Shown piece by piece: positions 38,001 to 45,125 of a stretch of DNA of 64,000 nucleotides. Below the pieces are notes generated by a model. It was given only the letters and a program-made list of their open reading frames with translations. It made no database searches and had not been told where the DNA came from. Made by a program: the position numbers and the translations under genes. The stretch comes from Sphingomonas paucimobilis NBRC 13935 (lineage in GTDB: Bacteria > Pseudomonadota > Alphaproteobacteria > Sphingomonadales > Sphingomonadaceae), in the NCBI RefSeq assembly GCF_000739895.2, contig NZ_BBJS01000062.1:1-64000 (forward strand). The letters are read 5' to 3'. Within the stretch, counting starts at the first letter, position 1. Every line of letters starts with the position of its first letter.

Positions 38001-39471
38001 CAGTGACGGTGCCGCTATTCTCGAAACGGTTCACGGAGCTCAGCGAGACGGCATAGACGCCGCTCTGCGTGCCCGTGCCGGTGATGCTCCCCGCATTGGT
38101 GAAGCTGGGCGAGCCGGACGAGGTATATTCGTCGGCCAGCACGGTGCCGGTGCCGCTCAGCGCGGTGTTGTTGACGACCGTGCCGCTGCCCCCGACGCGC
38201 ATGGGGCCTGTGACCGTAAAGCCGCGCGCCAGCGTCGTGGTCATTTTGGCATCGGGGGCCAGGGCCAGCTGTTCAAAATTGGTCGGCAATGCCAGGCCTG
38301 AGGACAGGGTGGCGTCGCTGGTGAAGCGGACGCGCAGCGTGTCGGTGCCCGCCCCGCCGTCGATCGTGCCGCTGATCCCGGTGCGGATCGCGCCGTTCGC
38401 ATAACCGACGAGCAGCGTATCGTTGCCCGCGCCGAGGCGGACATTGCCGGTGATCGTCCCGGCCGCGTTGTCGATGCTGCTGCTGTGATAGCTGAACTGG
38501 CCTGCGGTCGACGCGATATCTCCGACGATGATGCCGCTATTGACCAGGCTGATGCCGCTGTCGCTCTGGATGGCGGTTGCGCCGGCGGTGGCGATCCGGC
38601 CACCAGCCTGATTGATCAGCGACAGGCTGTTGCTCGAGGCGGCGACGATAACCGCGCCGGTCCCGGCATTGCTGATCGTACCGCTGTTGGTCAGCGTCGA
38701 TCCGCGATAATTGGCCAGCGTCGCAGCGGTTCCGTTGTTGCTGATCGTGGCGGTGTTGGTCCAGTCATTGCCATAGACGGCCGAGCTATAGGGCGTGCCC
38801 GCATCGATCGCGCTGCGGCTGCCGCCATTGATGGTGCCCGCATTGGTCAGCGTGCCAACTGGCCCGCTGATCGCGCCGATCGTGCCGCCCGCACGGTTGG
38901 TGATCGACTGGAACCCGGCATAAGACGAATTGGTCGACAGCAATGCATAGCCGTTGGCGCCGGTGCCGGTCCCACTGATCGTGCCGCTATTATCGATCGT
39001 CGCGGTCGCCTGGCCATAGCCGGTGCCGGTCTGGCCGATGACGACGCCGTTCGCGCCGCTGACGCTGCCGCCCGCCGCGACCGTCATGGTCAGCTGAGCA
39101 GAGGAATAATTGTTGTTGGACGATTGGCGGGTCAGCTGGACACCCGCCTGGGTGCCGCCATCGACCTTTCCGCCGATGGTCAGCGTCGAATAAGCATAGC
39201 TGGAATTGGTGACGGGGATCTCGATCGCGATCGCCGGTGCGCCGCTGTTCGATACGACCGCACCCGCCGCCACGTTGACCGTCGTGCCCGAGGTCGTGAC
39301 CTTCAGGCCATTGCTGTCGGTGCCGGTACAGGTGGTGGTCGCATTGCTCTGCGTCGGATCGGGGGTGCATTGGGCGAAGGCCGGGCCGGCCACCATCACC
39401 GCGAGCAGAATTGCGCTCGTTTCCAGAGCGCGCACCTTTACCTGCCGAACGCGCGGCATTGCCTTCATCAT
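32047..39471 (-). CDS. Giant autotransporter (type Va) adhesin-like protein
   Basis: About 2,474 residues from ATG at 39471 (GGGG about 8 nt upstream; TTG at 39486 less likely). The signal peptide ends near VMVAGPAFAQC. The passenger is built of dozens of NSGTI/NAGTI-type repeats, the signature of a long right-handed beta-helix, mixed with RTX-like GAGNDR, GAGDDTF and GGAGTDTL turns that may bind calcium. A PATR-like segment (GTVNGNVTVAGILSPGASPG) precedes the linker. The C-terminal 280 residues form the autotransporter barrel, ending in GLRLRF with terminal Phe. Likely surface roles are adhesion, aggregation or biofilm formation (inference). The gene ends at a strong terminator. Confidence 0.9.
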   Translation of the reverse strand: MMKAMPRVRQVKVRALETSAILLAVMVAGPAFAQCTPDPTQSNATTTCTGTDSNGLKVTTSGTTVNVAAGAVVSNSGAPAIAIEIPVTNSSYAYSTLTIGGKVDGGTQAGVQLTRQSSNNNYSSAQLTMTVAAGGSVSGANGVVIGQTGTGYGQATATIDNSGTISGTGTGANGYALLSTNSSYAGFQSITNRAGGTIGAISGPVGTLTNAGTINGGSRSAIDAGTPYSSAVYGNDWTNTATISNNGTAATLANYRGSTLTNSGTISNAGTGAVIVAASSNSLSLINQAGGRIATAGATAIQSDSGISLVNSGIIVGDIASTAGQFSYHSSSIDNAAGTITGNVRLGAGNDTLLVGYANGAIRTGISGTIDGGAGTDTLRVRFTSDATLSSGLALPTNFEQLALAPDAKMTTTLARGFTVTGPMRVGGSGTVVNNTALSGTGTVLADEYTSSGSPSFTNAGSITGTGTQSGVYAVSLSSVNRFENSGTVTASQNGVSFSTQGAFVNSGTITATGTAVSLFGPNFTNSGTIRSTGGIGAILSGSSGSTWTNSGRIEGASAGLQLSSSLTNSGTITATGTGVFIDYYGSLTNAAGGVITGGTRGIAPNGNFSVFNARIANAGTINGDVSFGSSSSSSYYGNNNAYYALAGGVLNGNLTLTSGDLLIAEATGTTGNRFAGITGTVSGTNAGLRLRVRTDTTATLPTAAMFTTVGYELFDKAALTLTGAASTRPLYLSGQGTVDLTADIASTAGSVIQLTTRSVAPGETYAANALTVTSRGALSLAVSSTDVYSAYAVSLGSDDSFTNAGTISVADTRSNNYYTLAAISGGKTVVNDGTITLNGATGIQSARAVTNTGRIVQAAGGRAATGISGFTSLVNSGTIEVAGNAIVMDYSSGTIDNSGRIASTGGIAISQNYSYGTVIRNLTGGTIAGATGQNAIRLGGGQLSNAGTITGDVDLGYASFGGRSYNSAIYTNSGGTLTGNLRFGDGSDVFVEMDGQTGVTGTIDGGAGTDTYRRAFTKSGTATLGSLTAVNFEREDVQAIGADTVVTIGASTALTSLGVLGDGQVVNTANVDGDLTIGNSYYYYPQPQQATVLAALTNQAIVKGSVSGQVSSFTNSGTIGDAASKRTAVSLYGTGATTFTNSGTILNDSSYSSVNLSVNAGTITATNSGTVAQGLSAFAGNYNSYGITTPDAPQPLKVSLTNTGTIATTSDRRSGVQLTINDERGVGGSIQFDNSGTVTQGVNAYASNYTYYDTTLPETAQGMGIAVTNSGSINASGYGQAAALLTINDSRDMAGSITLTNSGTIEASGVSGDGVSANFVGNPASTTVQSFAITNSGTIRANAGGRTIVDPYAGASVPLDRDAPTTIIATGVSLYGKATAAATVVNSVTGVIEATGTKSVAVLADGVALDLTNAGTIRGGAGTTLASNDTLARQNGTTIAGAIQTIGSASNHIVNTGTIIGSISLGAGNDRIENYGQIQGNVFLGAGDDTFLHRANATLTGTVDGGTGTDSLIVDATGGGTVNGDQFVNFERFNQVGQGNVTYAGAFRFDTIGVAGGSVTVAAGQTLASTGATTITGTDATETVTNNGTIAGAVALGGGNDRFVNAGLVQGTVSLGDGDDSFVEMAGSRVAGGVDGGAGTNLYTALLSGDRTGLGQRSNFQQLAVTGSGALSLTLDQSFDTVALTGTGLNVALAGNRIGAVTGSDAAEQLRVDGDIASVAMGAGNDLLALGTTNAAGRYDGGTGTDTLAFTANAPVVLSGLATGFENVSLTGKALTVTGVLGSNGASLGFGDGDTSLIIAKGATLAGVIDLGAGNDALRLSAGSILQGTVAGGAGNDSATLELAGNQTLAAGTLTGFETLASEGTGTLTLAGIQAYNQVNAGTDLTIAAGSSLAAGQVAFTSGNQRFTIAGTFAGSVDGGAGTDTIALSGGTAAAPVAFTNVTNVEALAMTGGYATVSGNAAFGSVDMSNGRLVGLAGSAMSATQFLVRQGATFGSAGTVNGNVTVAGILSPGASPGTMTVNGNITLNSGSLSYFELTPTVSDKLIVNGAMTINSGSTLQIVSSGAIRPGTSYDLIVASGGISGSYTTVQKPSDLFGFIVQRADRIQLLGQFLGDARFSPQVARSIDYANATLAKQPATSTLFAALPSLLTASGASNAQGFAQVTPEAYASATQIGVDNALGLTQAARGPAFATNRSEAGSFTFAQTLGQWHTLGADRAQGTSTAQTRGYGFLGGVGYGDQQWMIGAFGGWLDTRQSIAPLAASTKADGVVAGVHGRYTMPNGFGFGASVIYDGAQARTTRALPGTASGFGRYDLHSWTSDLSIHYTAEMADGWALTPRAGLTYLRTTRAGVGETGGSPFALSVAKDRHVAGFADGGLTLGRSDTSDAPFRPFVTLGARYQIEGNRALALGGYAGGGLGLVALGAQRAPLVGTATAGVAYRFANGVDLYATGSAQTGRDDHQETIAAGLRLRF

Positions 39472-39616
39472 GTCTGGAACCCCCAATTGACCAACATTTC
39501 CTAGGATGAAGGCGATGTCATGTCCACGTCAAAATCGCGCCTTTGCTACATGGCCAAATAAAGACAATTTTCTGTAGTATGCCCTCGAAGAGAGATTCCC
39601 GCGTTAACGATGTATT

Positions 39617-39650
39617 ATTGTCGACAGGGCGTAGTTAAGACACGGGTGAT
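39617..39650. repeat. TGTCGACA-family site no. 3
   Basis: ATTGTCGACAGGGCGTAG (from 39617) matches the core and right arm of the dispersed palindromic family and is followed by TTAAGACAC. It lies in the gap between the autotransporter promoter side and the broken RES toxin gene. Confidence 0.45.
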
Positions 39651-40032
39651 GGAAGCGCCCGGTTATGTAAGCGTGCAGAATGATTTAATGGTGGCGCAGA
39701 TGGAGGGGGATTGAGAGGTGTATATCGACGGTGCAGGAGAAGACAACCGTATGAATCAAGCAATTCAAGCTGCGCTACCTCGCCTACCATGCTCATACGC
39801 CGCCAATGGCAAATAACCAGAGCCGTGCCGTCCGGATTTTGTGCAGACGGAACCATATTATCTTGAGAGCAATCCGCAATCAGCTTGGTGGACAGTGCCC
39901 AGCTTGTTGGTTGACCGCCTTCTACTTCGGCGATACTTTTCCATGAGGCGGGGATGGTTTGGACAACATTGTCGTCACAGGCCCCACCCCGACCGTCGGT
40001 CAGATCGGCGATCGCCGTGGCGTCAGGCGTTA
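39635..40032 (-). pseudogene. C-terminal fragment of a RES-domain toxin, cut off by IS630
   Basis: Reading leftward from the IS630 edge, one open frame gives DATAIADLTDGRG, then TIPASWKSIAEVEGGQPTSW, then MVPSAQNPDGTALVICHW. This matches the C-terminal half of RES toxins, where a tryptophan-rich linker leads to the conserved P-S-A-x-N-P-x-G-x-N/A-L-V block. The N-terminal half lies on the far side of the IS at 41085-41295, and an Xre/MbcA-type antitoxin gene is upstream of that. The extra C-terminal tail after about 39690 is probably read-through of a mutated end. The gene cannot make an active toxin in this state. Confidence 0.7.
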
Positions 40033-40991
40033 GAGCGTTTTTCGATCAGTCTGCATTGTATCCGGCGTTGGCGAAGTAGTTGGCGCACTCCTGTGGTGGT
40101 ACAGGTCGAGGATGCGGCCGATGGCATCCCAGAGGCCGTGGATGGTGCGCTCGGCGGCTTTACGCAGGTGCGCCTTGAGCTTGGAGAACGCCTGCTCGAT
40201 CGGGTTGAAGTCGGGGCTGTAGGGCGGAAGGAAGAGCAGCGTGGCGCCAGCCGCTTCGATGGCGTCGCGCGCGGCAGCCGCCTTATGGCTCGACAGGTTG
40301 TCCATGATGACGATGTCGCCGGGCGAGAGCTCGGGCACCAGCACCTGGCGGACATAGGCGACGAACGTATCGCGGTTGATCGGGCCGTCGAGCACCATCG
40401 GCGCGACCATGCCGGTGCGGCGCAGGCCGGCGACGAGGGTCATGGTCTTCCAGTGTCCGTGGGGCACGCCCGAGCGCAGCCGCTCGCCGCGCCGGCAGCG
40501 ACCGTGGTGACGCGCCATGTTGGTGGACGCCCAGGTCTCGTCGATGAAGACCAGGCGTTCGGGATCGAGGTCGAGCTGGCCATCGAACCACTCTTCCCGG
40601 CGCTTCAGGACGTCGGGGCGGTCCTGCTCGGTGGCATGCGCCATCTTTTTTTGCGCGTGATGCGATGCCGGTCGAAGAGCCGCCACAGCGTCCCGATCCC
40701 GACAGGCGTGCCGCGCTCGGCGAGCAACGCCTGCAACTCCACCAGCGTGACGTCGTCCTTGGCCTCGATCGCGGCGAGAATGAAGGCTGCATGTGCGTCG
40801 ATCCTGGCCGCACGACGGTCGCCGCCCTGCGGCTTGGCTGCCGGCGTGCCGTGCTGAACGACCAACTGCCGCCAGCGGCTCGCACTTGCCGCGCTGACAC
40901 CGAACCGTGCTGCCGCAGCACGGCATGACATCCCGCCATCAATCGCGGCGACTACCCGCTCCCGAAGATCCTGTGACAGCACTCGCGGCAT
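40030..40991 (-). CDS. IS630 transposase, orfA/orfB joined by -1 frameshift (copy A)
   Basis: OrfA (40991 down to 40605, 128 residues) holds the N-terminal helix-turn-helix pair (LRERVVAAIDGGMSCRAAAA, FGVSAASASRWRQL). OrfB continues in the -1 frame from an A7 run at 40646-40652 (A-AAA-AAG) and carries the DDE catalytic core: FIDETWAS for the first Asp, IVIMDNLSSHK for the second, and LPPYSPDFNPIEQAF with the Glu. The joined product is about 320 residues. The stop codon overlaps the TA target site. Both frames are intact, so the element could still be active. Confidence 0.88.
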
Positions 40992-41082
40992 CCCTGCCGG
41001 CCTCCTGACCCGGCCCGGAGCCTGAATCAGAAAACCGCGCCCGTGTGAATCCTCAACGATTCAGAAGGGGCGGAAACCGCTC
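40033..41082 (-). mobile_element. IS630-family insertion sequence, copy A
   Basis: About 1,050 bp bounded by TA dinucleotides (40031-40032 and 41083-41084), the target duplication of IS630/Tc1-mariner elements. The ends are imperfect inverted repeats: GAGCGTTTTTCGATCAG on the left and, on the complementary strand at the right, GAGCGGTTTCCGCC. It carries one transposase in two overlapping frames. It interrupts a RES toxin gene. A related but not identical copy lies at 58043-59093. Confidence 0.9.
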
Positions 41083-41084
41083 TA

Positions 41085-41295
41085 GGGGGCCAGTGAGCCG
41101 GGTCTGGCGAGGCCCTGATAGAATTCGGCGATCGCGGTCGCGTGGTCGGTGCCCAGATCCAGCGCCGCTACACTCGGCGGGTTCCAGTGCCCCCCAATGG
41201 AGTCGTGCCCCCTCCCCCGAAAAGGGTTCGCGCTGATAGCGGATGGTCAGCATTCGCCAGAGTGGGCAGCGAAGGGGGCGGATGGGATAGGTCAT
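41085..41295 (-). pseudogene. N-terminal fragment of a RES-domain toxin (frameshifted, truncated by IS630)
   Basis: The frame from ATG at 41295 reads PLWRMLTIRYQREPFSGEGA, close to the start of RES toxins (W-R-hhhh..R..P-L-S-G-x-G-A-R). A frameshift near 41190 is needed to continue with HWNPPSVAALDLGTDHATAI and AEFYQGLARPGSLAP, which match the following G-G-R-W-N...AxxE block. The IS630 element then begins. RES toxins consume NAD or modify phosphoribosyl pyrophosphate synthetase in the Xre-RES family. The fragment at 39635-40032 is the other half. Confidence 0.7.
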
Positions 41296-41368
41296 GGCAA
41301 AAGGCTAAGCCGGTGTCGATCCGGGATGCGATCGCGCATTGTTGTAGAGAGCTTCTCTACAACAGTGG

Positions 41369-41719
41369 TCAGGAATACACCCCTTCGGCCATGCGATCGA
41401 GGTCGCGCAGGACCAGCGCGGCATGGCCTTCCTCGACGAGCTGCACGGGCGTCTTGCCGAAGCCGGGCAGCGGCTGGTGCCGGAACCAGATGATCGCACG
41501 ACCCTCGTCCCCCGACAGCTCGGCCGCGCGCATGATGATCTGTGCGATCTCGCCGAGGCGCGCCTGGACCGCCGGGCTACCCGGCTTGGCCGCCATGGTG
41601 TTGCGGTTGATCTGTGCCAGCTTGGCCAGCCGGGTCAGCGGGAGGCGCAGTCGCTCGGCCATGCGAAGCGGAGCGATCATGTCGTGGTCGCGGATATCGT
41701 CCAGAAACGCGGCGAGCAT
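41369..41719 (-). CDS. Xre/MbcA/ParS-type antitoxin
   Basis: 116 residues from ATG at 41719, with AGGAA about 8 nt upstream. The N-terminal half is an Xre-like helix-turn-helix (DHDMIAPLRMAERLRLPLTR, LAKLAQINRNTMAAK). The C-terminal part is the MbcA/ParS toxin-binding domain (DUF2384): EGRAIIWFRHQPLPGFG, KTPVQLVEEGHAALVLRDLD, RMAEGVYS. It would bind and block a RES toxin and repress its own operon. The partner gene downstream is broken, so this is an orphan antitoxin in this window. Confidence 0.85.
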   Translation of the reverse strand: MLAAFLDDIRDHDMIAPLRMAERLRLPLTRLAKLAQINRNTMAAKPGSPAVQARLGEIAQIIMRAAELSGDEGRAIIWFRHQPLPGFGKTPVQLVEEGHAALVLRDLDRMAEGVYS

Positions 41720-41846
41720 GTGCAAATTCCTTGCCTCTGATATGCTCGTTTTCCGCCTGCGCTTCAAAGGCGACACAGTGTACGAAAGCCCCTAGTCTGC
41801 CCCGTCCCCCGGTAGAGGGAACGGCAACAGGAGCGGGCGCGACAAG

Positions 41847-42833
41847 GTGAAGGAAACCATCGCTTTTTCCAGCGAGGGCATGGATGCGGAGACTGGCTTC
41901 GCCCGCTATCGCCAGCTTTACGCGCAGGGTGCCGATGTCGAGCGGCTGGACGGGCCGTTCCATGCGCGCGTTACCGGCTGGCGGTTTCGCCATATGCTGC
42001 TGTTCGACCGGCATTTGTCGGGCATGGCGCATGCCCGGGAGGAGCGGGTGCAGGCCGATGGGTTCGACCATATCGTGCTCCACCATGTGCTGGCGGGCAC
42101 ACTGATCGGCCATGCGCGCAGCGGTTTCACGCAGGCGGGGTCGGGGGACATCGTCTTTCTCGACACGCGGCGCGGCCACCGGACTGAGGCGCACGGCTTA
42201 CACATCATCACCGTCAGCATCGCACGCGACATGATCCATGCCGCGCTGGGCAGCCTGGGCGCGCTGCACGGGCTGGTCGTGCGGGCACCCGATACGGGGA
42301 TGCTGAGCGATTTCCTGCAATCTTTGGTCCGGCATGCGCCGACGCTCGACGACCGGCATGACGGGGCCTTTGCCCGCGCACTGATCGAGCTCCTCCCCAC
42401 GGCTCTGGGGGGGCCGCGCGACGTGGCGGTGGAGGCCCGGCGGCAGGATCATCTGCGGCGCGAGGCGGTCGAGCAGTTGATCGAGCGCGAGATCGATAAT
42501 CCCAACCTGACCGGTGCGGTCATCGCCGAGCGGGTCGGCGTGTCGCGCGCGACGCTCTATCGCCTTTATCAGCGCAATGGCGGAATCGCGCAGCATGTCC
42601 GCCGACGCCGGGTGGATGCGGTGCGCCGCGCGCTGGAGGGCGAGGATATGGTCCCGCTGGCCGAGCTGGCGCGCCGTTACGGGCTGGGCGATGCCGGGGC
42701 GCTGACCCGCGCCTTCCGCGCCGATCGCGGGGTCGATCCCGACAGCTATCGCCGGACCATGCGCCAGACGCAGGCCGATACGGTCGAGACGGGGACGCGA
42801 CGCTGGAACGGCTGGATGCGCGAACTCGACTAA
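41847..42833 (+). CDS. AraC-family transcriptional regulator
   Basis: 328 residues from GTG at 41847. The N-terminal 200 residues form a cupin-like sensing domain of the AraC-binding-like type (FDHIVLHHVLAGTLIGHARS, SGDIVFLDTRRGHRTEAHG). The C-terminal 100 residues contain the two helix-turn-helix motifs of AraC/XylS: GAVIAERVGVSRATLYRLYQ and MVPLAELARRYGLGDAGALT, ending in the RAFRADRGVDPDSYRR signature. The gene is convergent with the MFS gene, overlapping its end by 4 bp. The inducer and target are unknown; the adjacent transporter is a reasonable candidate target. Confidence 0.88.
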   Translation: MKETIAFSSEGMDAETGFARYRQLYAQGADVERLDGPFHARVTGWRFRHMLLFDRHLSGMAHAREERVQADGFDHIVLHHVLAGTLIGHARSGFTQAGSGDIVFLDTRRGHRTEAHGLHIITVSIARDMIHAALGSLGALHGLVVRAPDTGMLSDFLQSLVRHAPTLDDRHDGAFARALIELLPTALGGPRDVAVEARRQDHLRREAVEQLIEREIDNPNLTGAVIAERVGVSRATLYRLYQRNGGIAQHVRRRRVDAVRRALEGEDMVPLAELARRYGLGDAGALTRAFRADRGVDPDSYRRTMRQTQADTVETGTRRWNGWMRELD

Positions 42834-44065
42834 CGCGCCCGGCGGACCGCAATCCCTGCGGCCGCGCAGCCCAGCACACAGGTCGCCCCCAATACCATGC
42901 CGACCGCATCGGCCAGCCCAGCCAGCGCCTGGCTGGCCAGCCCGACCGCCCAGGGGCCGAGCGCGGTGCCCAGCAGCGTGACGATCGTCAGGAAGATCGC
43001 CGTCGCCTCGACCCGCAAACCGGCGTCGGTCCGCGCCTGAAGCCCGATCATGGCATTGGCCAGCGCCATCGACAGGCCGACGACCGCGAGCGTCAGCGCG
43101 GCCAGCGCCATTGCGGTCGAGAGGCTGTGCGTCAGCGGCCAGAGCGTGAAGCCGCACAGGCCAAGCCCCAGCAGCATCAACCCCGGCGCGACGCGCGCCC
43201 CCTGCCCCAGCCGGTCGGACAACCATCCACCCAGCCCGTGCCCCGCCATCCCGGCCAGCATGATCGCCAGCCCCACCTGCAGGCCGGCCTGGGGCGGCGT
43301 CAGCCCATGCTGGCGGATCAACAGGCTGGCCGACCAGCTGGTCAGCGATTGCAGCGCGAGGACGCCGCACAGGGCGGCCAGGATATGCGGGGCGAGCGCG
43401 GCCCGATCGGCGATCATTCCTCGCAGCGCCGAACCCATCCGGGCGGTCGCGGGGCGGGCATGGCGGACCGGTTCCCGCCAGAGATACAAAGTCAGGCTGA
43501 AGGGCAGCGCCAGCAAGCCCGCGACGATCAGCACCAGCCGCCAAGGGGCGATCCCGGTCTGCGGGGCCAGCGCCGCGAACAGCGCGAGCAGCCCCCCGCC
43601 CCCGATCATCGCCACCCCCCGCCCCAGCGAGGCACCGGCGGTGAAGAAGGCGATGCCCCGCCCGCGATGCGCCGGGATCATGGTCAGGACGATCAGGCCG
43701 ATCGCAGCCGGTCCGATCGCCGCCTGCGCTAGGCCCATCAGCATCCGTGCGGCAATCAACGCCTCGACCGACCCCGCCCATCCGCAGGCCAGCGTCGCCA
43801 GGCTCGACCCCAGCAGCGCCAGCGCGAGCAGTCGGGCGAGCGGCCAGCGCCGTGCGGCCATGATCATCGGGATCACCGCCAGTCCGTTGACCAGTGCGAA
43901 GGCCGGCCCCTGGACAAAGCCGATCGCACCGTCACCCAGATGCAGCGCGGTCTTGATCGGCTCGATCAGGATCGACAGCAGGAAACGGTCGCCCACCGCC
44001 AGCATATGGACCAGCGCCATCAGCAGCGCGACGCCATAGCCTTTGCGTAGCGCCGATCGGGTCAA
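42830..44065 (-). CDS. MFS transporter
   Basis: About 411 residues from TTG at 44065, chosen because the preceding frame is antisense-like and overlaps the SRAP-like gene; AGGAC lies upstream. Twelve transmembrane helices are visible, with the A-like motif between helices 2 and 3 (MIMAARRWPLARLL) and its repeat between helices 8 and 9 (GGWLSDRLGQGARV). It has features of the anion/sugar phosphate or aromatic acid branch (LIVLTMIPAHRGRGIAFFTA). Substrate unknown. It lies downstream of the SRAP-like gene in the same direction and is convergent with the AraC regulator. Confidence 0.85.
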   Translation of the reverse strand: MTRSALRKGYGVALLMALVHMLAVGDRFLLSILIEPIKTALHLGDGAIGFVQGPAFALVNGLAVIPMIMAARRWPLARLLALALLGSSLATLACGWAGSVEALIAARMLMGLAQAAIGPAAIGLIVLTMIPAHRGRGIAFFTAGASLGRGVAMIGGGGLLALFAALAPQTGIAPWRLVLIVAGLLALPFSLTLYLWREPVRHARPATARMGSALRGMIADRAALAPHILAALCGVLALQSLTSWSASLLIRQHGLTPPQAGLQVGLAIMLAGMAGHGLGGWLSDRLGQGARVAPGLMLLGLGLCGFTLWPLTHSLSTAMALAALTLAVVGLSMALANAMIGLQARTDAGLRVEATAIFLTIVTLLGTALGPWAVGLASQALAGLADAVGMVLGATCVLGCAAAGIAVRRAR

Positions 44066-44084
44066 ATCCGGTTCCGTCCTGTTG

Positions 44085-44801
44085 TCAGCGTGCCCCCATG
44101 GCGCGATCCTGTTGCCAGGCGCCGATCGGGTCGATCCTGTCATAGGGCGCGGACGGCGCATCCGAAAGCCCGATGCGGATTCGTTCTGGGGACCAGGCGG
44201 CCTGCAAAGCCGATATGTCGTCCCAATCGCCGTCCAGCCAGCGCGTGCGGTCTTCGGTGGCGATGATCATCGGCAGGCTGGACCAAGGTGCATGGCCGCT
44301 CACGCAGCCCAGCATCGCGAAACAGCGCGCACCGCCATGATCGCGCCAAAGTCCCGCCACGGTAAACAAAGGACTGTCCGCCAGCGTGAACCACGCCGCC
44401 CGCCCGCTCCGCACGCCGGAGGGCGACAGCGCGACACAGGCGGCGGTCAGCGGGATCAGGCAACGCTGCGCGGGACGCTCGGCCAGCCGGCGCCACCAGG
44501 GCAGCGACAGGCTGAGGATCTGGGTGGTCGGCCAGCATGCCTCGCCCCCGCTAATGTCCCAGCGCTGGGTATCCAGGATAGGGCCGCCTTTGCCCCCCCG
44601 CAGAACGAAGGCGGGATCGCCGGCGTGCAGGTCCTGCAAACGTGACCAGGCACCCCAGGACCCCTGCCCGCTTTGGGCAATGGCGAAATCGCGGCACAGC
44701 TCGCGGGCCGTCCGGTCCAGTGTCGCGCGGTCGGTCGACGGGGGCGTCATGCCGGCCATGGGATGGGGGCCGACGATCACGGGACACTGGCCCAGAGCCA
44801 T
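44085..44801 (-). CDS. Divergent SRAP (YedK/HMCES-like) domain protein lacking the catalytic residues
   Basis: 238 residues. The core resembles the SOS response-associated peptidase fold: RPAQRCLIPLTAACVALSPS in the place of the R-C-L-(I/V)-P-A-D-G-F-Y-E-W block, AAWFTLADSPLFTVAGLWRD for the F-x-h-x-D-G-x-P-F-x-F-A-G-L-W block, and CFAMLGC then SSLPMIIATEDRTRWLDG for the last helix-strand. In active SRAP proteins a Cys follows the initiator Met, a Glu sits in F-Y-E-W and a His in H-x-R-M-P. None of these is present here, so covalent abasic-site binding is unlikely. It overlaps no gene and precedes the MFS gene. Confidence 0.6.
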   Translation of the reverse strand: MALGQCPVIVGPHPMAGMTPPSTDRATLDRTARELCRDFAIAQSGQGSWGAWSRLQDLHAGDPAFVLRGGKGGPILDTQRWDISGGEACWPTTQILSLSLPWWRRLAERPAQRCLIPLTAACVALSPSGVRSGRAAWFTLADSPLFTVAGLWRDHGGARCFAMLGCVSGHAPWSSLPMIIATEDRTRWLDGDWDDISALQAAWSPERIRIGLSDAPSAPYDRIDPIGAWQQDRAMGAR

Positions 44802-45125
44802 TTCCGGTGCGTCACCGAATAACGGCGCCGGACCGATTGGCAGAGCAGGACATGACGGCGATGATCATCCTGCAGGGTCACGACCCGAAACAGGACGAAG
44901 ACCGTCCGCCAGCTGCGCGTCCGCACGAATGGAAGCGCCAGCGACACCTTGGGGAAGCGCAGCATCACGATAAGAAACTTTGATCGAGGAATGGCGCGGA
45001 ACGAAGAGGACGTGGTTGGGCACAACCCCATCGCCCCGACGAAGCCAATTTAGATCAAGGGGTTCCATCTGCCCATCTTGGACACATCATCGTCTCACAA
45101 ATGAGACGCCGGTGACGGAGAACGC
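44802..45125. other. Gap without a convincing gene; small hairpin near the right end
   Basis: About 320 bp. Short frames exist on the minus strand, but they lack ribosome sites and recognisable domains. CGTCTCA-CAAA-TGAGACG (45091-45108) is a perfect 7-bp stem just beyond the stop of the ABC1 kinase gene and may act as its terminator, though there is no T-tract. Confidence 0.45.

Noticed and set aside
44777..45031. 84-codon minus-strand frame upstream of the SRAP-like gene
   Set aside because: Overlaps the start of the SRAP-like gene, lacks a ribosome site and any domain.
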